Assembly: GCF_000372745.1 (NCBI RefSeq)
Contig: NZ_KB889562.1
Coordinates: 139,321-203,320, forward strand
Reading direction: 5' to 3'
Source of the DNA: Embleya scabrispora DSM 41855
GTDB taxonomy: Bacteria > Actinomycetota > Actinomycetes > Streptomycetales > Streptomycetaceae
Length of the DNA stretch: 64,000 nucleotides
Of this stretch, positions 18,047 through 26,538 are shown piece by piece. Under the pieces are notes generated by a model. It was not told the DNA's origin. It was given only the letters and a program-made list of their open reading frames with translations, and did not search any database. Position 1 is the stretch's first letter. The number at the start of each line of letters is the position of its first letter. The translations under genes and the position numbers were made by a program.

Positions 18047-18091
18047 TTGCACAGCGTTGTGCAATCAACTAAGTTGCACATTGTTGTGCAA
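18047..18091. promoter_or_regulatory. Two tandem 18-bp operators
   Basis: Both sites have the form TTGCACA-N4-TGTGCAA: 18047-18064 and 18074-18091, centre to centre 27 bp. The arms are perfect in both. They lie between a divergent tetR (start 17932) and exporter gene (start 18134). The spacing of about two and a half helical turns would allow two repressor dimers to bind side by side. Confidence 0.88.
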
Positions 18092-18133
18092 TTACTGCGG
18101 CTACGCCGGCCGCCTGTCCCGAAAGGCGGATTG

Positions 18134-19747
18134 ATGTCCGTATTCGCCACCACGCCGGTCGACCGGATGGACCGGCCGTACTCGCGCCGCTGGTGGGCGC
18201 TGGGCGTGCTCTGCCTGAGCCTGCTGATCATCGTCATGGCCAACACGTCGCTGATCGTGGCCGCGCCCGACATGACCCGCGATCTGGGCCTGTCCAGTCG
18301 CGACCTGCAATGGGTGATCGACGCCTACACCGTTCCGTACGCGGCGCTGATGCTCGTGTTGGGCGCGATCGGCGACAAGTACAGCCGGCGCGGCGCGCTG
18401 ATCACCGGCCTGGTGATCTTCGCGGCGGGCTCGATCGGCGGTTCGCTGGTGCACTCGACGTCGGGCGTGATCATCGCTCGCGCGGTGATGGGCCTGGGTG
18501 CCGCGGTGATCATGCCCGCGACGTTGTCCCTGTTGGTCGCGTCCTTCCCGCGCAGCGAGCGGGCCAAGGCGATCACCGCGTGGACCGCGACCTCGGGCCT
18601 GGCGATCGCGCTCGGCCCGCTGCTCGCGGGCTGGTTGCTGGAGAGTCACGCGTGGGGTTCCACGTTCCTGATCAACGTGCCGGTCGCGCTGATCGCCGTG
18701 GTCGCCGCGCTGTTCGTGGTCCCGCCGTCGAAGGCGCACGACTACGGCCGGCTCGACCTGGTCGGCGGCGCGCTGTCGATCGCGACGCTGGGCTCGCTGG
18801 TCTACGCGATCATCGAGGGTCCGCACTTCGGCTGGGGCGGCGGCCCGGTGGCCGCGCTGGTCGTCTTCGTCCTCGGTCTGGCCTCGTTCATCGCGTGGGA
18901 ACTGCGGCACCCGCGCCCGATCTTCGACCTGCGCAAGTTCGGCGAGCGGGTGTTCTCCGGCTCGATGCTCGCCGTACTGCTGTTCTTCCTGGGCACCTTC
19001 GGCGCGATCTACTTCCTCACCCAGCACCTGCAGTTCGTGCTCGGGTACAGCCCGCTGGAGACCGGTGTGCGACTGCTGCCGCTGGCCGGCGCGGTGTGCC
19101 TGGGCGCGATCGCCACCGGGCAGCTCACCCCGCGGCTGGGCATGCGGGTGACGGTGACCACCGGCATGGCGCTGGGCACGATCGGTGTGCTGCTGATGAC
19201 GCGCGTCTCGGACGGCTCCGGCTACGCCGACTTCCTGGCTCCACTGCTGCTGCTCGGTGTCGCCATCGGCCTCAGCGTGTCGCCGTGCACGGAGGCGATC
19301 ATGGGCTCGTTCCCGGAGAACGAACTGGGCGCGGGCGGCGGCGTCAACGACACCGCGGTGGAACTGGGCGGCGCCCTGGGCATCGCGATCCTGGGCTCGG
19401 TGCTGGCCACCTCCTACGAGTCGGAGCTGACCAAGGCCGTCGAGGGCAAGCTGCCGCCGGCCGCGATGGACGTCGCCACGGATTCGATCGGCGGCGCGCT
19501 CGCCGCGGCCGATCAGGTCGGCCGGGTCGCGGGCCCGCAGCAGGCTCACGCACTGGTCCAGGCCGCCGATCACGCGTTCACCCAGGCGGTCGCGCACACC
19601 AGCCTGGTCGGCGGGATCGTACTCGCCGTGGGCACGATCCTGGTCGGCCTGATCCTGCCGAACCGGGCCCGCACCCAGGCGGCGCGCGCGGACGTGACGG
19701 ACGAAAGTACTGACGCGCCGGAGCGGGAGAAGCAGTCGGTGGGCTGA
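18134..19747 (+). CDS. MFS exporter, DHA2 family (14 helices)
   Basis: The 537-residue membrane protein has the first helix LGVLCLSLLIIVMANTSLIVAAPDM, motif A GAIGDKYSRRGAL, and motif C-type glycines in the fifth helix. It belongs to the EmrB/QacA group of proton-coupled drug exporters. ATG 18134 follows GAAAGGCGG. It is the likely target of the divergent TetR protein, and a strong hairpin follows its stop. Confidence 0.92.
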   Translation: MSVFATTPVDRMDRPYSRRWWALGVLCLSLLIIVMANTSLIVAAPDMTRDLGLSSRDLQWVIDAYTVPYAALMLVLGAIGDKYSRRGALITGLVIFAAGSIGGSLVHSTSGVIIARAVMGLGAAVIMPATLSLLVASFPRSERAKAITAWTATSGLAIALGPLLAGWLLESHAWGSTFLINVPVALIAVVAALFVVPPSKAHDYGRLDLVGGALSIATLGSLVYAIIEGPHFGWGGGPVAALVVFVLGLASFIAWELRHPRPIFDLRKFGERVFSGSMLAVLLFFLGTFGAIYFLTQHLQFVLGYSPLETGVRLLPLAGAVCLGAIATGQLTPRLGMRVTVTTGMALGTIGVLLMTRVSDGSGYADFLAPLLLLGVAIGLSVSPCTEAIMGSFPENELGAGGGVNDTAVELGGALGIAILGSVLATSYESELTKAVEGKLPPAAMDVATDSIGGALAAADQVGRVAGPQQAHALVQAADHAFTQAVAHTSLVGGIVLAVGTILVGLILPNRARTQAARADVTDESTDAPEREKQSVG

Positions 19748-19764
19748 GCCACCGGTACGGCGAC

Positions 19765-19795
19765 AAGGGCGGTCGACCTCGCGTCGACCGCCCTT
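19765..19795 (+). terminator. Rho-independent terminator
   Basis: AAGGGCGGTCGAC (19765-19777) and GTCGACCGCCCTT (19783-19795) form a perfect 13-bp stem with a five-base loop, ending in TTT. It lies 18 bp past the exporter stop. Confidence 0.88.
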
Positions 19796-19838
19796 TCGGC
19801 TGCCCGAGTCCCGGCCCCGGGCCCGTGTCACCCTCGTG

Positions 19839-20696
19839 TCAGCCCTTGGGCAGCGTCCGTACCGCGCGGCCCACCCACGCCTCGAAGCGCTGCCACTCGA
19901 CGATCTGCGCACGGGTCTCCGGCTCCGGCCAGTCGAGCAGCGCGTCGCCCGCGTCGAGCAGATCCCAGTAGGGATGGTGGTCGTCGGTCCGGCCGGACGC
20001 CTTCGTGTAGGCGGGCAGGAACTCCTCTGCGACGGCCACCCCGTGGGTCAGCGCGAGATTGAGCCGGAACCGCGCCAGGTCGATGCCGCGCGGGCCGACA
20101 CATCCGGTGGTCCAGTCCACGACCCCGGCGATCCGCTCGTCCAGCCACAGCAGTTGCTCCGCGTGGAAGTCCCGGTGGATGAAACCGGTTGCGGCGTCCG
20201 GGGGTTCCTCGGCCAGCGCGGCAAACATCCGCTGCCACACGCGCGGGCGCGTGGTCCAGCTCGGCACGGTCCGCGCACCGTCGACCGCCGGGTCGTAGTA
20301 GGGCGCGTACGCCGCCGGGTCTGCGTCGGTCGGATCCACCGCATGGATCGTCGCCAGCAACTCGGCCGCGCACGAGAGCAGTACGGCCGGATCGCCCGGC
20401 GGCTCGGGCGTGCCGGGTACGCGCGTGGTCAACAGCGCCGGGGTCGGACCGTCGAGGCGGGCCGCGATCAACTCCGGTGCGGGGACGGCGGTGTCCGCCA
20501 GCAGCCGCAACGTGCGGGCCTCCCGCTCCGGCCGGTACCACGGGTCGGCGGCCAGTCGGTCGGTGTCATGGAAGACCCGCAGGACCAGGTCGCCGACGGC
20601 GTAGAGCCGGTTGGCCCCGACACCCATGGGCTCGATCGGGACGTCGCCGACGAGTTCGCGCAGCCAGGCGAGAGTCTCGGCATTCGGCATGGGCAC
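19839..20696 (-). CDS. Aminoglycoside-phosphotransferase-fold kinase
   Basis: The 285-residue protein has the APH/choline-kinase fold. The catalytic loop reads HRDFHAEQLLW and the later DxD-like motif is GVVDWTTGCVGPRGIDLA. The Asn that normally follows the catalytic Asp (HxDxxxxN) is Gln here, which may alter metal binding. The substrate could be an antibiotic or a small metabolite. GTG 20696 is chosen because GAGGAGAAGGAG precedes it at good spacing; ATG 20690 is the alternative. Confidence 0.85.
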   Translation of the reverse strand: MPMPNAETLAWLRELVGDVPIEPMGVGANRLYAVGDLVLRVFHDTDRLAADPWYRPEREARTLRLLADTAVPAPELIAARLDGPTPALLTTRVPGTPEPPGDPAVLLSCAAELLATIHAVDPTDADPAAYAPYYDPAVDGARTVPSWTTRPRVWQRMFAALAEEPPDAATGFIHRDFHAEQLLWLDERIAGVVDWTTGCVGPRGIDLARFRLNLALTHGVAVAEEFLPAYTKASGRTDDHHPYWDLLDAGDALLDWPEPETRAQIVEWQRFEAWVGRAVRTLPKG

Positions 20697-21158
20697 GGAC
20701 GGTGCTCCTTCTCCTCGGGTCCGCTTCGCGACGGACCGCCGTGTGGCGAGCCGAGCCGGCGCCGGGCGAACCGGGCCACCGCGTGGCGCTGTGCCGACCA
20801 GCCTGCCAGGACCGACGCCGAGCTCGAACTTCACCCGCGCCGAGCGCAAGCCCGCCGGGAGCCGGGCGCGGCGGTACCAGCGGCGACCGGGCTGCCGCCG
20901 ATCGCGAGCGCGCACCGGGGCCAACCACACAACATGCCCGCCGCCAGGCCGGCGACCACGCATACGCGGCGGGCGCCTCGGCGGTGATGTACGGCGTCGC
21001 GGCGCTCGCCACGGCCACCGCCGGGCTCGCGCTGATCCTGGTCCGACCACGCGTCCTGACGCCCGAAGGGGCCTCGACGCAACGGGAGTCGCTGATCATT
21101 GGCAGGATCTGGTGCCGCCGGAGTATGTGTTCGAACAGTGGCGTGCATGGGGGATCGG
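20697..21158. other. Intergenic stretch with gene debris
   Basis: No intact gene is visible. On the plus strand, a reading of about 20955-21045 gives a membrane-helix-like segment (AVMYGVAALATATAGLALIL followed by VRPR) resembling the last helix of an MFS exporter. A second segment ending at TGA 21160-21162 reads DHWQDLVPPEYVFEQWRAWG and looks like a protein C-terminus. They are in different frames with no starts, so I read the stretch as decayed genes. Confidence 0.4.
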
Positions 21159-22301
21159 GTGAGTGGGATGGAGTGGCTTCCGTTTCTGCGGACGTGGAGC
21201 GAGGAGTGGATCGACGCACTGGAGCCGGAGGAGGCCGAGGTCTTCCCGCAGTCGGCGCGAGCGGCGGGCTGGCTCGGGTACGCGCCGGCCGGCGAGGAGC
21301 GCATCCGGGCGCTGGAGGAGCGGTTGGCACAGCCCTTGCCGCCGTCGTACCGCTCGTTCCTCGCGATCAGCAACGGGTGGCGCAACGTGGGCGAGTTCAT
21401 CTACGCCCTGGGCTCGACCGAACAGGTGGGCCCGTTCCGGGAATTGTCCTCCCAATGGTGCCGGATTCTGCTCGAGTCGGAGGACGACGAGCACTTCCGC
21501 GCCGTCTTCGGCCGCGCGCTGCAGATCTCGCTGGAGGGGGACGCCGCGGTGCTGCTGCTGGATCCGGGCGAGGTGGACGCCGACGGCGAGTGGACGGCGT
21601 ACTTCCATGCCTCGTGGACCGGTGACGTGCCGCGGCGATACGCCGGGTTCGCCGCGTTGATGCGGAACGAGTACCGCTCGTTCCACCGGCTGCGCAAGCC
21701 GGACAACGCGACGTCCCGGGCGTTGGAGGTGCGGATCGAGGAGGCCAGGGTGGCCTGTCTGGCCGGCGCGGTGGACGAGCCGCTCGCGGTATTCGAACAG
21801 GGCAGCGCGTTCGGCCGCCTTCGTGCGGAGTTGCTCCGCTTTCAACTGCACGCGCTGCTCGGCGGGTCGGTGGAGGCGAAACGAGCCTTCGCCACCATCG
21901 TGCGCGGCGAGCAGGACGATCCGGCGCGACGCGCGTTGATCGGCCGCGAACTGGTGCCGGCCTTCGGCGCGCTGGACCGCGATCAACGGCGGCCCGCCCT
22001 GGCGCAGAGCATCTTCGAGCGCGAACTCGACGAGCTGCGCGAGCGGTTCGGCGGCGCGGCGATCGGCGACGGTGACCCGGACGGCCCATGGGCAGAGGTG
22101 CTCGCGCAGGCTCGCACGGCTGCGGAGGCGGGTGCGGGGGACGCGGCCTGGCGCATGGTACTGGGCGGGCTGCCGCACTGGCGGCCACTGGGCCCGGATC
22201 ACCTCGCGCCGGTCGCACTGCTGGGCGACCCGGTCCTGGGCCCGCTGTGCACTCCGGAACGGGGTCGCGAACTGCTCGGCCTCACGCGGGCGAGCCGCTG
22301 A
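21159..22301 (+). CDS. SMI1/KNR4-domain protein
   Basis: The 380-residue protein has an N-terminal SMI1/KNR4 (SUKH) domain at about residues 40-185: EERLAQPLPPSYRSFLAISNGWR is the family signature, followed by FIYALGSTEQ. The C-terminal half is helical and unrecognised. SUKH proteins are often immunity proteins against polymorphic toxins. GTG 21159 overlaps the TGA of an upstream reading as GTGA and has GGGGG upstream. ATG 21168 and ATG 21147 are alternatives. No intact toxin gene is adjacent. Confidence 0.82.
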   Translation: MSGMEWLPFLRTWSEEWIDALEPEEAEVFPQSARAAGWLGYAPAGEERIRALEERLAQPLPPSYRSFLAISNGWRNVGEFIYALGSTEQVGPFRELSSQWCRILLESEDDEHFRAVFGRALQISLEGDAAVLLLDPGEVDADGEWTAYFHASWTGDVPRRYAGFAALMRNEYRSFHRLRKPDNATSRALEVRIEEARVACLAGAVDEPLAVFEQGSAFGRLRAELLRFQLHALLGGSVEAKRAFATIVRGEQDDPARRALIGRELVPAFGALDRDQRRPALAQSIFERELDELRERFGGAAIGDGDPDGPWAEVLAQARTAAEAGAGDAAWRMVLGGLPHWRPLGPDHLAPVALLGDPVLGPLCTPERGRELLGLTRASR

Positions 22302-22350
22302 CCGAGCACGGTCGCAGGCCAACAACCTCCGACACGGCGCTCCACAGAGC

Positions 22351-22373
22351 GGGGGCGGTGCGTGACCGCCCCC
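22351..22373 (+). terminator. GC-rich stem-loop after the SMI1/KNR4 gene
   Basis: GGGGGCGGT (22351-22359) pairs with ACCGCCCCC (22365-22373) around a five-base loop, about 50 bp after the stop codon. There is no T tract. The rest of 22374-22580 is GC-rich with degenerate repeats containing CTCGGCGGGCGC and no visible gene. Confidence 0.6.
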
Positions 22374-22580
22374 GACTCGGCGAGCAAGTCGCGGGCCGGG
22401 CTCCACGCGTGAGTCGTGGACCCGGCCCGGCGGGCGCACCGTCGACCCGGCCGGATGAACGAGTCGTGGCCCCGACTCGGCGGGCGCGCCATCGGCCCGG
22501 CTACGCGGGCGTCGTGGGCACGGTTTCGCAGGTGAATCGTCGGCCGGGCTCCGCCGACCGAACCGAGCACCCGGACAGCC

Positions 22581-22847
22581 TCAAGCCGAGAGTGCGTCGG
22601 GATCCGGGATCACACACGCGGCGGCGACCTCGTCCAGTGAGAGGTCCAGTTCGAGGGCGAGCGCGACGATCGTGAAGAACGCGGGCGTGGGAGCGCGACC
22701 GGTCTCGATCTTGCGCAGCGTTTCCGGAGACAGACCCGCCGCAACGGCAACGTGGCCGATGCTGCGATCTCCGCGCGCGCTACGCAACAACGCGCCGAGA
22801 TGCAGGCCGCGCTCGCGCTCCAGTGGGGTCAGTGGGGTTCGCACCAT
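22581..22847 (-). CDS. Small XRE-family regulator
   Basis: The 88-residue protein is a single HTH_3 domain (IGHVAVAAGLSPETLRKIETGRAPTPAFFTIVALALELDLSLDEV). Divergent small XRE genes are known next to actinobacterial map genes. No ribosome binding site is seen. A minus-strand -10 hexamer, TAGTAT (complement of 22855-22860), lies seven bases before the ATG, so its mRNA is probably leaderless. It likely binds the palindrome ATACCGGTAT shared with map. Confidence 0.9.
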   Translation of the reverse strand: MVRTPLTPLERERGLHLGALLRSARGDRSIGHVAVAAGLSPETLRKIETGRAPTPAFFTIVALALELDLSLDEVAAACVIPDPDALSA

Positions 22848-22854
22848 GAGCGTG

Positions 22855-22873
22855 ATACTAATACCGGTATAAG
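22855..22873. promoter_or_regulatory. Overlapping divergent promoters with ATACCGGTAT palindrome
   Basis: The palindrome ATACCGGTAT occupies 22861-22870. The minus-strand -10 (TAGTAT, complement of 22855-22860) and the plus-strand -10 (TATAAG, 22868-22873) overlap or abut it. One bound regulator could therefore block both the XRE gene and map. Confidence 0.65.
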
Positions 22874-22895
22874 AATTGGTCGAGGAGGGGACCTC

Positions 22896-23663
22896 ATGGT
22901 CGAGATAAAAACCCGAGCCGAAATCGCCGCGATGCGCGAGGCCGGCCGCATCGTGGGAATCGCCTTGGAGGCGACCCGCAAGGTCGCCGCCATCGGCGTG
23001 TCGCTCAACGAGTTGGACGAGGTCGCCCACGCGGTACTGCGCGAGGCGGGAGCCACGTCCCCGTTCCTGGGCTACAAGCCGTCGTCCGCCCCGGTGCCGT
23101 TCCCGGGCGTGATCTGCGCGTCGGTCAACGACGTGGTGGTACACGGCATCCCGAACAACTACCGGCTGCGCGACGGCGACCTGGTGAGCATCGACTTCGG
23201 CGCGACGCTGCACGGCTGGACCGGCGACGCCGCGATCACCTTCACCGTGGGCACACCCCGTCCGAGCGACCTCGAGCTGATCGCCGCGACCCGAAGCGCG
23301 CTGGAGGCGGGCATCGCGGCGGCCGTCCCCGGCGGGCGCCTGGGCGACATCTCCGCCGCGATCGGCGCGGTCGCCCGCGGTGCGGGTTACGGCATGCCGC
23401 AGGGCTGGGGCGGCCACGGCATCGGCCGCACGATGCACGAGGACCCGCACGTAAGCAACGAAGGCCGCCCGGGTCGAGGCATGCTGCTGCGCCCGGGGCT
23501 GACCCTGGCCCTGGAGCCGATGCTGATCGCCGGCGGCAAGGACCGCTACTTCACCGCCAAGGACGGCTGGACCATCCACACCGCCGACGGCTCCCGAGCC
23601 GCCCACATCGAACACACCATCGCAATCACCGAGGAAGGCCCACAAATCCTCACCCTGCCGTAG
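22896..23663 (+). CDS. map: Type I methionine aminopeptidase
   Basis: The 255-residue enzyme removes the initiator methionine from new proteins in the cytoplasm. Metal-site residues are visible: His in NDVVVHGIP, Asp in VSIDFG, Asp in WTGDAA, His in GHGIGRTMHE and Glu in LALEPML, plus the final Glu in HIEHTIAI. It lacks the N-terminal zinc-finger extension of some paralogues. ATG 22896 has GAGGAGGGG upstream. Streptomycetes usually have several map copies; this one stands alone with its XRE partner rather than in the secY-adk-map operon. Confidence 0.96.
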   Translation: MVEIKTRAEIAAMREAGRIVGIALEATRKVAAIGVSLNELDEVAHAVLREAGATSPFLGYKPSSAPVPFPGVICASVNDVVVHGIPNNYRLRDGDLVSIDFGATLHGWTGDAAITFTVGTPRPSDLELIAATRSALEAGIAAAVPGGRLGDISAAIGAVARGAGYGMPQGWGGHGIGRTMHEDPHVSNEGRPGRGMLLRPGLTLALEPMLIAGGKDRYFTAKDGWTIHTADGSRAAHIEHTIAITEEGPQILTLP

Positions 23664-23830
23664 CAGTCGATCAGCACAGGTCGGCATCGGGCGAGCACAG
23701 GTCGGGCGCGGTGGGCACGGCGGGCGCGGGTCGGTACGGTCCGCGCGGCGGGCCCGTCAACGCGGGTCCACACCGCCCGGCCCGGCAAGCACACTGCGGG
23801 AATGGCGGCCACACCCGCAGACAGCCGGCC

Positions 23831-24760
23831 CTATCGCACCCGCACCGTGCGTCCCTCCCGGCGGGACACCACGCACGCCTCGGCCACGGACTGGGCCGCG
23901 ATGGCGTCCGGGCCGGGGCACGGGCTGGGGATTTCGCCGGCGGCCATGGTGACGAACGCGGCGAGTTCCGCGCGGTAGGCGTCGCCGAATCGGGTCAGGA
24001 AATCGCCCTCGGTGACGCCGCCGCACGCGTGCGTACCGTCCGTGCCCGCCAGTTCGAGCCGTACGTCGTATCCCGGCTCGTGCTGCCGACCCGCGTGCGC
24101 GGTGCCGAGGGTGCCGTCGGCGAGGCGGAAGAGCACCGCCGACACGTCGACGTCGTCGTACTCGCGGAACACCGCCGCGCCCCGGTTCGCGCCGATCGCG
24201 GTCACCTCCACGATCGGCATGCCGGTGACCCACGGCACGATGTCGAAGTCGTGGATGTGCGTGTCCCGGTAGATACCACCCGAGGTCGGCACGAACTCCG
24301 GCGGCGGGGGCCGACGATCCACGCTCACCGCGTGCACCCGGGTCAGCGTGCCGAGCGTGCCCGCGCGCACCGCCGTCCGAGCCGCGATGTACATCGGATC
24401 GAACCGGCGTTGAAAGCCCACCTGGAGCTCCGCGCCGCGTGCCCGCACGTACTCGACGATCTCGCGCGCGATCGTCGGGTCGAGCGCGATCGGCTTCTCG
24501 CACAGGATCGGCAGCCGCACGTCCGCCGCCCGGCGCAACAGCTCCACGTGTGCCGCCGTCGGCGCCGCGATCACGACCGCGTCGATCCCGGCGAACACCT
24601 CGGGCAACCGCGTCGCCTCGACCCCGGCTCGCGCCGCGAACGCCTCGGCGCGCCCGTGGTCCGCGTCCGCGACCACGACCCGCTCGACCGCCTCCATCCC
24701 ACTCAGCGCCCGGGCGTGAAACGCCCCGATCCGCCCGACCCCAAGCACGCCGACCCGCAT
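23831..24760 (-). CDS. Gfo/Idh/MocA-family oxidoreductase
   Basis: The 309-residue protein starts with a Rossmann nucleotide site GVLGVGRIGAFHA, then has the family motif CEKPIALD and the catalytic region GIYRDTHIHDFDIVPWV. This is the pattern of inositol 2-dehydrogenase-like NAD(P)-dependent sugar or polyol dehydrogenases. No myo-inositol operon surrounds it, so the substrate is open. ATG 24760 has AAGGGGAG upstream. Confidence 0.92.
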   Translation of the reverse strand: MRVGVLGVGRIGAFHARALSGMEAVERVVVADADHGRAEAFAARAGVEATRLPEVFAGIDAVVIAAPTAAHVELLRRAADVRLPILCEKPIALDPTIAREIVEYVRARGAELQVGFQRRFDPMYIAARTAVRAGTLGTLTRVHAVSVDRRPPPPEFVPTSGGIYRDTHIHDFDIVPWVTGMPIVEVTAIGANRGAAVFREYDDVDVSAVLFRLADGTLGTAHAGRQHEPGYDVRLELAGTDGTHACGGVTEGDFLTRFGDAYRAELAAFVTMAAGEIPSPCPGPDAIAAQSVAEACVVSRREGRTVRVR

Positions 24761-25100
24761 CGCTCCCCTTTCCGACATCCGATCCCGTCGACCATCCCAC
24801 CGGCCCACCCGCACCCGACACCCGGCCCCACCGCCGATTCCGCGACATATGACCCTCGCCCGCCGCGGCGCGCCCTCGCAGCGCCCACCAAAACGACCAC
24901 CGGTTCCCACCAAAGCCCCCACAGAGCACCCTCGAAGCACCCGCCGAAGCGCTCACTGCGGCACCAATCACAACACCCGCCCCAGCACCACCAAAGCCTC
25001 CCCCAATGAGTGACCCCGAACAGGGCCGACCGGGTGATGCCCCCGGACACACCCGTCACCGTGCACGCGTAGGTCGCGGAGAGCGGGTAGTCGTGGGCGA
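24761..25100. other. Gene-free stretch
   Basis: This 340-bp gap between divergent genes is C- and A-rich on the plus strand (many CCCAC and CACC strings). No credible ORF, palindrome or promoter stands out. The promoters of both flanking genes must lie here. Confidence 0.5.
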
Positions 25101-25883
25101 ATGACGATCTCCCGACGCTCGCTGTTCCGCACGGCCCCCATCGCGCTCGCCCTGATCGCCGTGCCCTCCACCCGCAACGCCCTGATCACCGGATCCGGCC
25201 CCGGCAACGACGCCCGCACGGTCGCGAGCACCGCCACCGGCACCACCGCCGATCCGATCCCGGCCCAACCGCCGATGCCGGCCGCCGTCCCGACCGGCAT
25301 CGGCCCCCGCTGGGCAGCCGAAATCCCGGCCGAGACCACCCAGTTGTTGCTGGTGGCCGGCGAGCACCCGGACAACGACCGCGCCACGGCCTCGTTGTGG
25401 ACCCGGGGCCCGAGCGGCTGGCACACCCAAGGCGGCCAACCCGCGCGCAACGGCCGGCTCGGCTGGACGCACGACCACCACGAGGGCGATCTCCGCTCGC
25501 CGATCGGTGTCTTCACCCTCACCGACGCCGGCGGCCTGCGACCCGACCCCGGCACCAGGCTGTCCTACGACCGCTCCGACGACTTCGCCATCGACGGCAT
25601 CGGGTTCGCCGGAGAACCGCTCGCCGGCACCTTCGACCACGTGATCGCGATCGACTACAACCGGGTCCGCGGCACCTCGCCACTGGACCCGACCCGCCCA
25701 CGTGGCGATCGATTCGGCGGCAGCATCTGGCTGCACATCGACCACGGCGGACCCACCCACGGCTGTGTCACGCTGCCGGCGGAAGCGCTGCCGGAGCTGC
25801 TGCGCGCACTGGACCCGGCGGCACACCCGGTCGTGGTGATGGGCGATGCGCCGACCCTGGCGCTGGGCGGCCCCGCTTCCTGA
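25101..25883 (+). CDS. Tat-exported L,D-transpeptidase-like protein
   Basis: The 260-residue protein begins with a twin-arginine signal (ISRRSLFRTAPIALALIAV). The C-terminal half resembles the YkuD L,D-transpeptidase fold, with the catalytic His/Cys signature WLHIDHGGPTHGCVTLP. GDLRSPIGVFTL is the usual early strand. It may crosslink or modify peptidoglycan outside the membrane; related proteins are often only annotated hypothetical. Its stop overlaps the next ATG (TGATG), so the two genes are coupled. Confidence 0.8.
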   Translation: MTISRRSLFRTAPIALALIAVPSTRNALITGSGPGNDARTVASTATGTTADPIPAQPPMPAAVPTGIGPRWAAEIPAETTQLLLVAGEHPDNDRATASLWTRGPSGWHTQGGQPARNGRLGWTHDHHEGDLRSPIGVFTLTDAGGLRPDPGTRLSYDRSDDFAIDGIGFAGEPLAGTFDHVIAIDYNRVRGTSPLDPTRPRGDRFGGSIWLHIDHGGPTHGCVTLPAEALPELLRALDPAAHPVVVMGDAPTLALGGPAS

Positions 25884-26431
25884 TGCCGTGGCGGGACTCT
25901 TACCCTGTGCGGGTGACCTCCGCCAAGCTCCGTCCGCTGCCCCCCGAAGTGGCCGTCCTTCTGGATCAACTCACGCCCTGCCCACGCCTGGTCGAACACC
26001 TGCGCATCGTGCACGACGTCGCGTACCGGCTGTGCGACTGGATCGAGGCGGCCTACCCGGACCTGGCCTTCGACCGCGACGCGGTGCTGTTCGGCGCCGC
26101 CACCCACGACATCGGCAAGACCCTGCACCCGGCGGAGTTGGCCGGCCCCGGGTCGTGCCACGAGCAGGCCGGCTACGACCTGCTGACCGCCCAGGGTGTG
26201 CCGCCCGCCCGGGCCCGCTTCGCCCGCACGCACGCGGCGTGGAATCCGAATGATCCGGACGAACTGCTCGTGAGCCTGGCCGACAAGGCGTGGAAGGGCA
26301 AGCGGGTCACGGCCCTGGAACAGGACCTGATCAGGCTGCTCGCGACCGCCTCCGGCTGCCCCGAGTGGGAAATCTTCCAGGCCCTCGACGACTTCCTGAC
26401 CACGATCGACACCGACACCCCGCTGCTCTGA
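25883..26431 (+). CDS. HD-domain phosphohydrolase
   Basis: The 182-residue protein carries an HD metal site: His in EHLRIVHDVAYRLCD, HD in FGAATHDIGKTLHP, then a His in CHEQAGYDL and a late Asp in SLADKAW. Such proteins hydrolyse phosphodiester or nucleotide bonds; the substrate is unknown. The ATG at 25883 overlaps the preceding TGA. A GTG at 25910 is the alternative start. Confidence 0.87.
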   Translation: MPWRDSYPVRVTSAKLRPLPPEVAVLLDQLTPCPRLVEHLRIVHDVAYRLCDWIEAAYPDLAFDRDAVLFGAATHDIGKTLHPAELAGPGSCHEQAGYDLLTAQGVPPARARFARTHAAWNPNDPDELLVSLADKAWKGKRVTALEQDLIRLLATASGCPEWEIFQALDDFLTTIDTDTPLL

Positions 26432-26538
26432 CCACCACAGGCACCCGGCATAAGCACTCGGCACAGACACCCACCGCCCGCGACGACACCGGGCGGCGTC
26501 CGCCGCCCGCCCCTGCCCGGACCACATCCACCGACCGA

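Noticed and set aside
18101-19912. 603-codon minus-strand ORF
   Set aside because: Antisense to the exporter at 18134-19747; Gln/Arg/His-rich with no motif.
22374-22580. Possible small gene in the GC-rich gap after the SMI1/KNR4 gene
   Set aside because: Only degenerate repeats with CTCGGCGGGCGC strings; no start with a ribosome binding site and no protein-like composition.
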